From Desulfocapsa sp. (GTDB lineage: Bacteria; Desulfobacterota; Desulfobulbia; Desulfobulbales; Desulfocapsaceae): a stretch of DNA of 53,906 bases. Positions 34,319 through 42,744 of the stretch are shown one piece after another. Numbering within the stretch: position 1 is the stretch's first letter; the number at the start of each line of letters is the position of its first letter. The DNA lies in contig JAQYVF010000027.1 in assembly GCA_030145625.1 (NCBI GenBank), positions 1 through 53,906 on the forward strand. Reading direction: 5' to 3'. The position numbers and the translations under genes were made by a program. The notes below the pieces were generated by a model. That model was not told the DNA's origin. It saw nothing but the letters and a program-made list of their open reading frames with translations, and did no database searches.

Positions 34319-35641
34319 CTAAATCCTCTCTTCACTGCGAGTTGCTGTGAAATAAAGGTCTATCGATTTATCCAGGTCTTCTTTTGTCATCCTAGGTGGC
34401 CTGTTTTCGTAAATAGCGATATTGACGAGTTGCTGCAGGATATCCCTTGGATGACAACCTCTCAGGGGTCTGATTTCGCGGAAGTATTTTTCCATCAGAT
34501 AATCGACACAGTTCTTATCATACGGAATATTGAAGTGTTCGGCAGAATCTTGAAATATGGTTATGAAGTCTTCTTCGCTTGGGTCCAGCATGCGAATTTT
34601 ATAAGGTATTCTTCTCAGCAAAGCTTCTTCAAGAATCTGTCCCGGATCCAAGTTTGAACAAAATACTAGTAAGGCGTTGAAAGGAACCATTATTTTGTTC
34701 CCACTGGGCAAGGTCAGGTAATCAATTCGCTTTTCAAGTGGCAGAATCCATCGATTCAATAACTGCTCAGGACCTGCTCGCTGCCGACCAAAATCATCAA
34801 GGACAAAAATCCCGCTGTTGCCTTTCAGCTGTAGAGATGCTTCACAAATTTTTGTTTGAGCATTATAGCCAATTTCCAAAGAATCCATGTCCATCTCTCC
34901 ACCAACAACAACGGCGGGACGTTCTATTCTCAACCAACGCTGATCTGACTTTTCCTTTTCATTGTCAGTTTCTACTGGATTATGAAATTGAGGATCATAG
35001 AGTTGTATTAATTGTCCCTCAACAATGATGGTTTTGGGGATGTATACGGCGTCTGTGAAACACTTGGCAATTCGTATTGCAACTTCTGTCTTACCGTTTC
35101 CTGGGTCTCCATAGAGAAACAATCCCCTGCCGGAATTTACAGCAGGGCCAAGTGCTGCTAAGAAATCATCAGGTAAGACAAGCCCAGCAAACGCACTTTT
35201 CAACTGTTTCGGGCCAGGTCGCTCATTTCGAATCGATTGGGTTTCAATACTATTCAGGTATTCGTTGAACTGGACAGGGGCCGTGCCAATATAATTTGAT
35301 TGCTCCCGTGCCAGCAGGGCTTTCTGCCTACCGGTTTCTGTCAGGATATAATCAAAATCATTCACTCCGGAGGTGGATTGGTAGGCAAGGATGAGTCGTT
35401 GCTTCAAATCATACAGCAGATCACTGAAGATTCTGAGTGGCAGACCAATCCTTTTTGCGATCTGCCTACCGGTTAGAGATCCACAAGAAAGGATAATTTT
35501 ACAGATAAGGTCTTCTACAAAAATCTGGTTTAAACCAGTCTGTTCTAGAATTTGGGGAGATTTCGGAAAGAATTGATCGGAAACATGAATATCCGCCTCT
35601 TCAGGTCTTGGAGTCAAAATTTCACTGAGTGTGCGGACCAT
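34319..35641 (-). CDS. AAA+ ATPase at the head of the Tad locus
   Basis: A 440-residue cytosolic protein. The first 130 residues look like a winged-helix-type region (LTGRQIAKRIGLPLRIF, then DYILTETGRQKALLAR). The ATPase domain has Walker A GDPGNGKT at 178-185 and Walker B GIFVLDDFGR, plus a sensor region LLVFCSNLDPG and the C-terminal GCHPRDILQQLV. Similar ATPases occur beside Tad clusters in deltaproteobacteria; the function is unknown, perhaps as a regulator or remodelling ATPase. It is the first gene of the locus, 248 bases before flp, with a likely promoter upstream at 35819-35846. Confidence 0.8.
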   Translation of the reverse strand: MVRTLSEILTPRPEEADIHVSDQFFPKSPQILEQTGLNQIFVEDLICKIILSCGSLTGRQIAKRIGLPLRIFSDLLYDLKQRLILAYQSTSGVNDFDYILTETGRQKALLAREQSNYIGTAPVQFNEYLNSIETQSIRNERPGPKQLKSAFAGLVLPDDFLAALGPAVNSGRGLFLYGDPGNGKTEVAIRIAKCFTDAVYIPKTIIVEGQLIQLYDPQFHNPVETDNEKEKSDQRWLRIERPAVVVGGEMDMDSLEIGYNAQTKICEASLQLKGNSGIFVLDDFGRQRAGPEQLLNRWILPLEKRIDYLTLPSGNKIMVPFNALLVFCSNLDPGQILEEALLRRIPYKIRMLDPSEEDFITIFQDSAEHFNIPYDKNCVDYLMEKYFREIRPLRGCHPRDILQQLVNIAIYENRPPRMTKEDLDKSIDLYFTATRSEERI

Positions 35642-35796
35642 ACGTATGCCCCTCTAAATATCAATTTTGAGGTTAACATCCACATCTTGTAGGCGTCACT
35701 GCAATGGATATGACAAATAACTTAGGAAACCATATTACCTCACTCACAGCCACCATACATGCAAACTACTCACTTCTTCTGACAGAAAGCGACACA

Positions 35797-35809
35797 ACCA
35801 CAAGGTGGT
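35797..35809. promoter_or_regulatory. Dyad ACCAC-AAG-GTGGT near the Tad transcription start
   Basis: A perfect five-base inverted repeat just downstream of the predicted -10 element on the minus strand; a possible repressor site. Confidence 0.4.
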
Positions 35810-35818
35810 ATACTGAAT

Positions 35819-35846
35819 GTTATAGCAAACGAAAGGCGTCTGTCAA
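35819..35846 (-). promoter_or_regulatory. Sigma-70-like promoter for the Tad locus
   Basis: On the minus strand TTGACA (35841-35846) and an extended -10, TGCTATAAC (the hexamer TATAAC at 35819-35824), are 16 bases apart. The start of transcription would be near 35812, about 170 bases before the AAA ATPase gene. Confidence 0.55.
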
Positions 35847-35863
35847 TAGGTACAATTACCTAT
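35846..35863. promoter_or_regulatory. Operator-like dyad ATAGGTA-CAAT-TACCTAT
   Basis: A perfect seven-base inverted repeat immediately upstream of, and touching, the -35 of the Tad promoter. The place suits an activator or repressor of pilus expression. Confidence 0.5.
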
Positions 35864-36170
35864 ATTATAAAGGAGGGAGTATTATTATTCTTTGTGAAAT
35901 CATTCAACTTTTCATCATTTCTATTTAGAAATCAATGAATTAATACTGAAGAGTTGTTCGTACAAATTGTAAGAAATTGATATATTTTTTTATACTTTTT
36001 TTATTAGTAATCTGAGGATACTATAAGCACAATCATGTACTAATGTTCAGACCAGACACTTATAACTACAAAAAAAACTGACAGTTACGGCATACAATCA
36101 ACACAAAATATGTATAATTCTCTTTATCATAGATTTTAACAAGAATACCAGAACCTAAATCGAATTAAAC

Positions 36171-37337
36171 CTACCTACCATCCCTCCTGTTTTGTCCCCC
36201 CAGTTTCCTAACACAGAACCAGGCAAAAACCAGGACAATGAGCAACACCGCAAGAAATCCATTCCAGCCATATTCCGCATAGGCATAACCAGGCAGCACC
36301 GATCCGAGGCTCCCTCCTGTATAGTAAAAAGAGATATAGAAACCGTTGGCTAAGGCTTTGTTTTTGGCAACAAGGGTGTTGACGTAGCCGGAGAGAAGGG
36401 CATGGACCATAAACATCCCAAAACAGAAGACAAACATCGCCCCAAAGAGGAGAACAGGGTCAGTGACCAGGAAAAGCAGAGTTCCTAAAGCAAAGATAAT
36501 GATTCCACCCTGTGCCGCCCTGATTTCGTTGCCGAAAAAGCTGATAATCCTATGCACATTCAATGATGCCACGATCCCCATACTGTACCCCAGATAGATA
36601 ACTCCAATCCCGGATTCTGTGAACGAACTGTTGAGTTCTTTCAGGCGAAAGGGAAGAAAATTCATCAATGCCGCAAAGGAGAAAAAAACACAAAATATGG
36701 TAAGATAGAGCCAGATTGTATGCTTGCTGCCCAGGAGCACAACCATATCTTTCCTACTTGGTCGAGCATAGCGGAGACTGACATCCCGAGTCAATCTACC
36801 AAGAAGAAAAAAAGCAATGATCAGAAGAATACCCAAAACAAAGAAGAAAAAACGCCAGCCAAAGAGATCTGTAAACAGGCCGGAGAGAAAACGTCCGAGG
36901 AATCCGCCCACTATTGTGGAAGAGATGTACACACCGATAGACTGCTGGACCTCATGCAATTCTGAGGTAAGAGAGACATAACTCATCAAGGAAGTAAGGA
37001 TGGCAGGGATCAACAGTCCCTGCAGGCCCCGGATGATGAGAAGCGAAAGATAATTATCACTCAATGCAAAGAGGATTTCCAAACTTCCAAGGAGAAGGAC
37101 AGCGCCTCTGACCAGAATCTTGGCAGAAAAGCTCTCGAGCAGAAAACCGTAGATCAATGGGGCGATGCCCAAGGGGGTCATCATCAAAGTGGTAAAGAGG
37201 ATAGCCTGAAATTGACTCAGACCGAATTCACGCTGAAAAACCGGCTGGATTGGTTGTGCTGCATAGAGGGAACAGATGGTAATAATGGTGCAGAAATAGA
37301 CGATAGCCTGAGGGCTACGAAGATGTCGACAGATCAT
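36171..37337 (-). CDS. MFS transporter (YnfM-like)
   Basis: A 388-residue inner membrane protein with twelve hydrophobic segments. It starts QAIVYFCTIITICSLYAAQPIQP, has the MFS signature between helices 2 and 3 (APLIYGFLLESFSAKIL) and RGLQGLLIPAIL in helix 4. The helix 1 and 2 motifs resemble the YnfM/arabinose-efflux-like group that moves small metabolites or drugs; the substrate is unknown. It lies 46 bases downstream of the HD-GYP gene on the same strand, so could be co-transcribed with the signalling genes. Confidence 0.85.
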   Translation of the reverse strand: MICRHLRSPQAIVYFCTIITICSLYAAQPIQPVFQREFGLSQFQAILFTTLMMTPLGIAPLIYGFLLESFSAKILVRGAVLLLGSLEILFALSDNYLSLLIIRGLQGLLIPAILTSLMSYVSLTSELHEVQQSIGVYISSTIVGGFLGRFLSGLFTDLFGWRFFFFVLGILLIIAFFLLGRLTRDVSLRYARPSRKDMVVLLGSKHTIWLYLTIFCVFFSFAALMNFLPFRLKELNSSFTESGIGVIYLGYSMGIVASLNVHRIISFFGNEIRAAQGGIIIFALGTLLFLVTDPVLLFGAMFVFCFGMFMVHALLSGYVNTLVAKNKALANGFYISFYYTGGSLGSVLPGYAYAEYGWNGFLAVLLIVLVFAWFCVRKLGGQNRRDGR

Positions 37338-37383
37338 AGCAGAAAAGATTGCTCAGGAGAGGATGGAGGGATAGCCTCTCCTC

Positions 37384-38445
37384 TTATTCTGCCGAATGGA
37401 GGGGATCCTCTTCCATTGCCTGATAATGATCTTTCACGGTAAGCCATTCGTGTTCCTGCCTGAGAAAAGAATCTACGACAAGGGGATCAAGATGCTCTCC
37501 TCGCTCCTGCAGGATAATCTCCCTTACCTTTTCATGGGGGTAGGCATCCTTATAACAGCGTACGCTGGTCATGGCATCATAGATATCTGCCAGAGCCATG
37601 ATCCGGGCAGATATGGGAATTTCATCTCCTGCCAGTCCTTGCGGATAGCCTTTTCCATTGTACTTTTCATGATGAAACATTGCCACATCACTGGCTGTTT
37701 TTAGATAATGCGATCCGGTTCGGGAATGGATATCCAGCAGCATTTTCCCACCGATGACAGAATGGGTTTTCATTATCTCAAATTCCTCAACAGTCAGGCG
37801 TCCAGGTTTATGGAGGATATTGTCCGGAATTGCGACTTTCCCGATATCATGGAGGGGCGTGACCAGTGCTATTTCATCAACAAAGGGTACAGTGAGAGAC
37901 AGTTCGCTGCAGTTCGCCTCTAAGTCCCGACCCAATAATCCTGTATAACATTGAACCCGCTCCAAATGATAACCCGTTTCTTCAGAGCGATACTCTGCAA
38001 GTTTAGCCAAAGAGAGAATTAATTCATCCTGGCTCTCTAACTGAAGAAGCCGTATGCCACTTTTAATCCTGAGCTCCAACTCCTCGTTCAGGGCAGGCTT
38101 AGTCAAAAAGTCATCAGCACCTTCATTCAGTGCGTGGACAACGGAATCCTTCTCTTCATTGGAAGTAAGAACAATGAGATAAATATAACGAGTCTGTTCC
38201 TGCCGAATTCGCCGGATCAATTCAAACCCGTCCATGGTCGGCATCTCCAGATCAGTTACAACCAGTCTGATATCAGAATGAATCCGGAAAATGTCAAGTG
38301 CCTCCATCCCATTCTTAGCGCTCAGAACCTTGTGTCCCTGCTGTTCGACCAGCATACGCAAAAGCATGAGTTGTGCAGGATCATCATCCACAACCAGGAC
38401 GGAAAATTTTGAATGATAAGGTGCTGAAACAAGCTGTTCTTTCAT
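37384..38445 (-). CDS. Response regulator with HD-GYP c-di-GMP phosphodiesterase domain
   Basis: A 353-residue cytosolic protein. Residues about 14-130 are a receiver domain with phospho-acceptor Asp65 (VVTDLEMPTMDG) and Lys in FLTKPA. Residues about 145-345 are an HD-GYP domain: HDIGKVAIPD with the HD pair at 199-200, HSVIGGKML, and HHEKYNGKGYPQGLAG, which is the GYP motif. This family hydrolyses c-di-GMP. Its start overlaps the stop of the REC-Hpt gene (ATGA), so the two are coupled. GGGAG precedes the ATG. Confidence 0.93.
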   Translation of the reverse strand: MKEQLVSAPYHSKFSVLVVDDDPAQLMLLRMLVEQQGHKVLSAKNGMEALDIFRIHSDIRLVVTDLEMPTMDGFELIRRIRQEQTRYIYLIVLTSNEEKDSVVHALNEGADDFLTKPALNEELELRIKSGIRLLQLESQDELILSLAKLAEYRSEETGYHLERVQCYTGLLGRDLEANCSELSLTVPFVDEIALVTPLHDIGKVAIPDNILHKPGRLTVEEFEIMKTHSVIGGKMLLDIHSRTGSHYLKTASDVAMFHHEKYNGKGYPQGLAGDEIPISARIMALADIYDAMTSVRCYKDAYPHEKVREIILQERGEHLDPLVVDSFLRQEHEWLTVKDHYQAMEEDPLHSAE

Positions 38446-39260
38446 AACACTCCCTTCCTAAGCAACGGGGAAGCAGAAAAAGAAAGCTCCCCTGCAAGCT
38501 TTTCACTTTCCTGCAGCTTCTGTGCCTTAGCACTCAACTCCAATGTTCGTGCCAATTCCATCTGCGCGTCAAGCCCCATACCAAGCAGGGTACCTTTTAG
38601 CCGGTGAGAAGCTGCAGCAACAACGACAAGATTACTATTTTTAATACCTTCCTCTATATCATCCATGGCCTGTTGCACTGACTTGAGCGATTCCTGAACC
38701 AACTGGCGCAACTGTTCATCTTCCAGGGGATAGGTAGTTTTCATATGTTCGAAGACAGCCCTAACTAATTCTTCTGTCTCTATCCCCTCTTGATTGCTGA
38801 AGACACTGATGTCCCTTTTCTTCTCTTCCGCGATCACTCCATCTCTACAATGCAGAAGAATGTTCTTAAAATCTTCCAGTGAATACGGTTTAGCCAGGAA
38901 TTCATCAATCCCCGCCTCTCGACATCGAGCCCTGGATTCCTCATCGTTATTCCCGGTCATAACGATAAGAGACAACTGCTTCCCCTTATATCTATCAACA
39001 AGAGACGTTACCGGTAAAGCCTCCTTGTACTCAGGGAGTATGCTCCCTGCCTGACAGGATCGAATAATTTTGGCAGTCTCAATACCATCCAAAACAGGCA
39101 TTTCCATATCCAAAAAAACCACCTCGAAATCCTGCCGAGCAAGTTTTTCCAGTGCTATCATACCATTATCCGCCACGGTAACCCGGTGACCAGCATCTAC
39201 AAGAAGCAGACATGCCAACTCTTGGTTAAACGAATCATCATCAACAAGGAGGATATCCAT
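38442..39260 (-). CDS. Receiver-Hpt phosphotransfer protein
   Basis: About 272 residues. A receiver domain at 1-135 has Asp51 (VVFLDMEMPVLDG) and Lys in FLAKPYS. A C-terminal histidine phosphotransfer domain at about 165-265 carries His219 in AAASHRLKGTLLGMG. It can relay phosphate between a kinase and a response regulator. The frame extends to a TTG at 39275; the ATG at 39260 has a GGGAGG. The hybrid kinase gene lies upstream and the HD-GYP regulator downstream. Confidence 0.9.
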   Translation of the reverse strand: MDILLVDDDSFNQELACLLLVDAGHRVTVADNGMIALEKLARQDFEVVFLDMEMPVLDGIETAKIIRSCQAGSILPEYKEALPVTSLVDRYKGKQLSLIVMTGNNDEESRARCREAGIDEFLAKPYSLEDFKNILLHCRDGVIAEEKKRDISVFSNQEGIETEELVRAVFEHMKTTYPLEDEQLRQLVQESLKSVQQAMDDIEEGIKNSNLVVVAAASHRLKGTLLGMGLDAQMELARTLELSAKAQKLQESEKLAGELSFSASPLLRKGVL

Positions 39261-39452
39261 CCCCTCACCTCCCAAAGCATCTAATACTTCACATACGACA
39301 TGCAGCAGATTCTATTCTCTATAGCCACCGGTAAAAAAACAGACAACAAAATTTTCCCGGAGACACTGTTACCAATCAATATTGTATATTACCCTGAACA
39401 AAGGATGACGAGCAACTCTTTTTACAATGACAATTATATCTCTTCAAGATCA

Positions 39453-41879
39453 TCACCGATCATCCAGTATTTGCCTGACTTTCTTCAATAGCTGTCCCAT
39501 AGCCACCGGTTTTTGTAAAAAAGCTGCCACCCCAATTGCGTCAGCCTTCTCTCTACTCATTGCTTGACTGTAACCGGTGCAGAGGATAATCGGAAACCCG
39601 GGATGAGTCTGAAGAATAGATCTGCTCAACTCCTTTCCGGTCATTCCAGGCATAGTCATATCAGTCACCAAGGCCTGATAACGATCCGGATCCTGTTCAA
39701 AAGCCTCTTGCGCCGACTTTCCATCCGGAAAACAGACAGCAGTATAACCATGCAGTTGCAGGACTTCTTCCAGATAATGTCTCACATCCATTTCATCATC
39801 AACAAGCATTATTGTTTCCGTTCCACATAGCGACATCTCTTTATCGAGCGATTGAGGTGCAGAAAAAGGAGTATCTTCACTGCACTTAGGCAAGTACACC
39901 TGAAAAACAGTTCCCTGTCCAGGTTCACTGCTTACCATGATTTTCCCGTTCAATTCCTTCATAATTCCATGGACAACGGCAAGGCCCAGACCGGTTCCTT
40001 TTCCTTTCTCTTTTGTAGTAAAATAAGGTTCAAAAATTTTCCCTACAAACTTAGGATCCATTCCAACCCCGGTATCTCTCACCTCCAAAAGAACATACTC
40101 TCCCTGTTCCAGTTCCAGTTTCGGGCCAACAAATGCGTTAGTCATCACACACAGTTCAGAAAGTTTCACTGTCAACTTTCCCGCCTTTTCTCCCATGGCA
40201 TGATAAGCGTTAGTACACAAATTCATCACAACCTGATGGATTTGTGTCGGATTAGACAACACCAATCCATCCGACTTGATATCCTGTTCAATGGTGACAG
40301 TGGTGGGTAGAGTCGAACGCAACATCTTCAGAGCCTCTTTGACCACAATAGAGATGTGGATCGGTTGTTTCGGTACATCAGACCTTCTGCTAAACGTCAG
40401 GATCTGGCCCACCAGATCACTGGCACGCTGACTCGCTTTTTTTGCTGTCTCCAGACAAGAGCTAAATTTTTCAGGCGAGTCTTTCTGTAAGAGTGCCAGT
40501 TCAATATTACCAAGAATTACGGAAAGGATATTATTAAAATCGTGTGCTATACCACCAGCCAAAGTTCCGATAGCTTCCATTTTCTGAGCCTGGAAGAGTT
40601 CTCTTTTCAACTCCCGATGCTGGGTCACATCAGTTCCGACACTGAGTATCTCCTTAAACAAACCATCTTCATCGGTTATCGCCTTGTTACTCCATTGAAT
40701 GTAGACCCGTCTTCCATCTCGACACACATTTTCATTTTCATTTAACTTGTAGTTCTCAGGATGCTCCAAAATATCTTTAATCATGAACTCCAGATCTCTA
40801 CCACTACCTGTATTTTTGGGTACAATGGTATCCATCACATGCCAGCCAATAATTTCTTCGGGCTTATAGCCAAACAGCTCCAGGCCAACTTGGTTCAGAA
40901 AAACAATTTTCCCGGTGTGATCCAAACGCATGATAACAGCATTCGCACTCTCAACCAGACTTCGATACTGTCTTTCGCTGAGATCAAGTTCTCGGGTCTT
41001 CTCACGAAAACGGGCGTTGAGGATTCGGTTATTGAGAAAAAGTGCGCAACTGAGGCAGACCACTCCAACAAGGGTCCAAAGAAGCCATGACGGAACAATG
41101 ATCTTTTCATAACCCTTTGCTCCCATCCAATATGCAACTCTTTTGTAATAAAATGAATTTTTTTCCTGCTTCCAGAGTGAAAGCTGCAAATCTATCTGCC
41201 TGAGCAGATCGAGATATTCTCCTTTACGAGTGGCAAAAAAGATAGAAAAAGGTGCAAACTGAATGGAACTGCCAACGAGGCCAAAATCTCCAGCATGACG
41301 AAGCCCATAGTGTTGAGGCGCTACACCGGCATCCGTTTCACCTTTTTTCACAGAGTCAAATACAGCGTCATGAGAGGGGAACTTAACAATCTCGCAGGAA
41401 ACACCAAACTGCCTACTGGTTTTCACAAAATTACGACCATTAACATCCTTCTCCATTACCGCAATTTTCTTTCCTTCCAACTCAAGGATATTGCTGACAT
41501 CGGAACCAGGCCGTAAAAAAACCTGACCCCATATATCAAGGACCGGCTCTTGATTGTAGTTCAGTAATTCTTCGCGCTCCGGGGTATGAGCAACGGTGGT
41601 CAGCAGATCAATGTCACCTTTTAAGAGGCGATCCATAGACTGAGCCCATGTCCCTGCAACGAAGCTCAACTGCCAGTTATTTTCTTTAGCGATCTGTCGA
41701 ATCAAATCGGGATACAAACCATCGGCTTGCCCATCTTCATTGACGAAATTCAACGGAGCCAAAGAAAACACTGAAACACGGATCTGGCGCCCCGAATCGT
41801 CTTCGCCCCCAAGAACAGGGAACCCGATCAAAACACAGAAAAAAAAGCAAAACAAAAAAATGAAACCATTTTTCAACAT
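39453..41879 (-). CDS. Hybrid sensor kinase with periplasmic solute-binding domain
   Basis: An 808-residue inner membrane protein. In order: signal peptide or first helix (1-24), a periplasmic SBP_bac_3 domain at about 32-250 (VSVFSLAPLNFVNEDGQADG), a membrane helix at 262-282, a PAS domain at about 303-425 (NAVIMRLDHTGKIVFLNQ), HisKA with His446 in GGIAHDFNNIL, an HATPase domain at about 545-665 (N-box MNLCTNAYHAMG, G-boxes RDTGVGMD and GKGTGLGLA), and a receiver domain with Asp740 (VTDMTMPGMTG). The periplasmic part probably senses an amino acid-like ligand. Two more signalling genes lie just downstream. Confidence 0.94.
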   Translation of the reverse strand: MLKNGFIFLFCFFFCVLIGFPVLGGEDDSGRQIRVSVFSLAPLNFVNEDGQADGLYPDLIRQIAKENNWQLSFVAGTWAQSMDRLLKGDIDLLTTVAHTPEREELLNYNQEPVLDIWGQVFLRPGSDVSNILELEGKKIAVMEKDVNGRNFVKTSRQFGVSCEIVKFPSHDAVFDSVKKGETDAGVAPQHYGLRHAGDFGLVGSSIQFAPFSIFFATRKGEYLDLLRQIDLQLSLWKQEKNSFYYKRVAYWMGAKGYEKIIVPSWLLWTLVGVVCLSCALFLNNRILNARFREKTRELDLSERQYRSLVESANAVIMRLDHTGKIVFLNQVGLELFGYKPEEIIGWHVMDTIVPKNTGSGRDLEFMIKDILEHPENYKLNENENVCRDGRRVYIQWSNKAITDEDGLFKEILSVGTDVTQHRELKRELFQAQKMEAIGTLAGGIAHDFNNILSVILGNIELALLQKDSPEKFSSCLETAKKASQRASDLVGQILTFSRRSDVPKQPIHISIVVKEALKMLRSTLPTTVTIEQDIKSDGLVLSNPTQIHQVVMNLCTNAYHAMGEKAGKLTVKLSELCVMTNAFVGPKLELEQGEYVLLEVRDTGVGMDPKFVGKIFEPYFTTKEKGKGTGLGLAVVHGIMKELNGKIMVSSEPGQGTVFQVYLPKCSEDTPFSAPQSLDKEMSLCGTETIMLVDDEMDVRHYLEEVLQLHGYTAVCFPDGKSAQEAFEQDPDRYQALVTDMTMPGMTGKELSRSILQTHPGFPIILCTGYSQAMSREKADAIGVAAFLQKPVAMGQLLKKVRQILDDR

Positions 41880-42056
41880 CTACTATCCTTTACAAAAACA
41901 GTTTGACAACAGTTCTTAAAAAACGATACCACATTGTACTGAAAAAGGAAAAATATTAGAAAGCACTAGTCAGGCGAGACGACCCATGCTAAAAAACAAG
42001 CCCTGACAGATAATTAACAGACCATCTTTTTTACCAAAAACATTTGTATAACAGAT

Positions 42057-42611
42057 ATGGATATCGTTACACTGACGGGTATTGCTATAGCATTAGGCAT
42101 GGATGCCTTTGCCGTAGCTCTGGGAGCAGGAGTCTTTCTTCGACCGCTAACCGGCAGACATCTCTTCCGTCTGGGGTTTCATTTTGGACTCTTCCAGGGA
42201 TTGATGCCTATCATCGGATGGATGGCAGGGCTTGGCATGCAAACCTTTGTCACCTCCTGGGCTCCCTGGATCGCTTTTGGACTCCTGAGCTTTGTCGGGG
42301 CTAAAATGATCCATGAGGCGCTGCAGGACAATAACGAAGAGATGGTTAGGAAAGACCCCACCCGGGGATTCACTCTGGTTCTACTCTCAATAGCCACCTC
42401 GATCGATGCCCTGGCAGTTGGGTTTTCTTTGGCCTTAATCGGAGTAACCATCTGGTACCCCGCCCTGATCATCGCCTTCTGTGCCGCGATCATGACAGTG
42501 GCCGGACTGTTACTGGGCAATACAATCGGTACAATCTGGGGAAAACGAGTGGAAGTCCTTGGCGGTATCATCCTTATAGGTATTGGACTGAAGATAGTTT
42601 TACAATCCTGA
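42057..42611 (+). CDS. mntP: Manganese efflux pump MntP
   Basis: A 184-residue inner membrane protein with six hydrophobic segments, the MntP length. LGMDAFAVALGAG in helix 1 and ATSIDALAVGFSLA in helix 4 hold the conserved Asp residues of the two repeat halves that bind Mn(II). It exports manganese. I do not see the yybP-ykoY manganese riboswitch in the upstream 177 bases. It is convergent with hisHF. Confidence 0.93.
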   Translation: MDIVTLTGIAIALGMDAFAVALGAGVFLRPLTGRHLFRLGFHFGLFQGLMPIIGWMAGLGMQTFVTSWAPWIAFGLLSFVGAKMIHEALQDNNEEMVRKDPTRGFTLVLLSIATSIDALAVGFSLALIGVTIWYPALIIAFCAAIMTVAGLLLGNTIGTIWGKRVEVLGGIILIGIGLKIVLQS

Positions 42612-42689
42612 GCTGTGATGGTAAAAAAATCGGTCAGCTTTTGCTAAGCCTTCAACGTCAGGAACTCCCTCAAAATACTCCTATTGCCA

Positions 42690-42717
42690 GACAGGTAGAA
42701 TCCGCCCACTACCTGTC
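42690..42717 (+). terminator. Hairpin between convergent mntP and hisHF
   Basis: GACAGGTAG (42690-42698) pairs with CTACCTGTC (42709-42717); pyrimidine-rich sequence with TTTT runs follows on the plus strand. Likely the mntP terminator. Confidence 0.55.
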
Positions 42718-42744
42718 GGTATCTCTTTTCCCGCTTTTTCTTCC

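Larger units (their letters stand above)
35642..36170. other. AT-rich intergenic region holding the Tad promoter
   Basis: About 530 bases between the AAA ATPase and MFS genes. It holds a promoter and two dyads (listed separately). The rest, 35870-36170, is AT-rich without a gene or hairpin that I can support. Confidence 0.6.

Noticed and set aside
41880-42056. yybP-ykoY manganese riboswitch upstream of mntP
   Set aside because: The conserved loops of that class are not visible in the 177-base leader.
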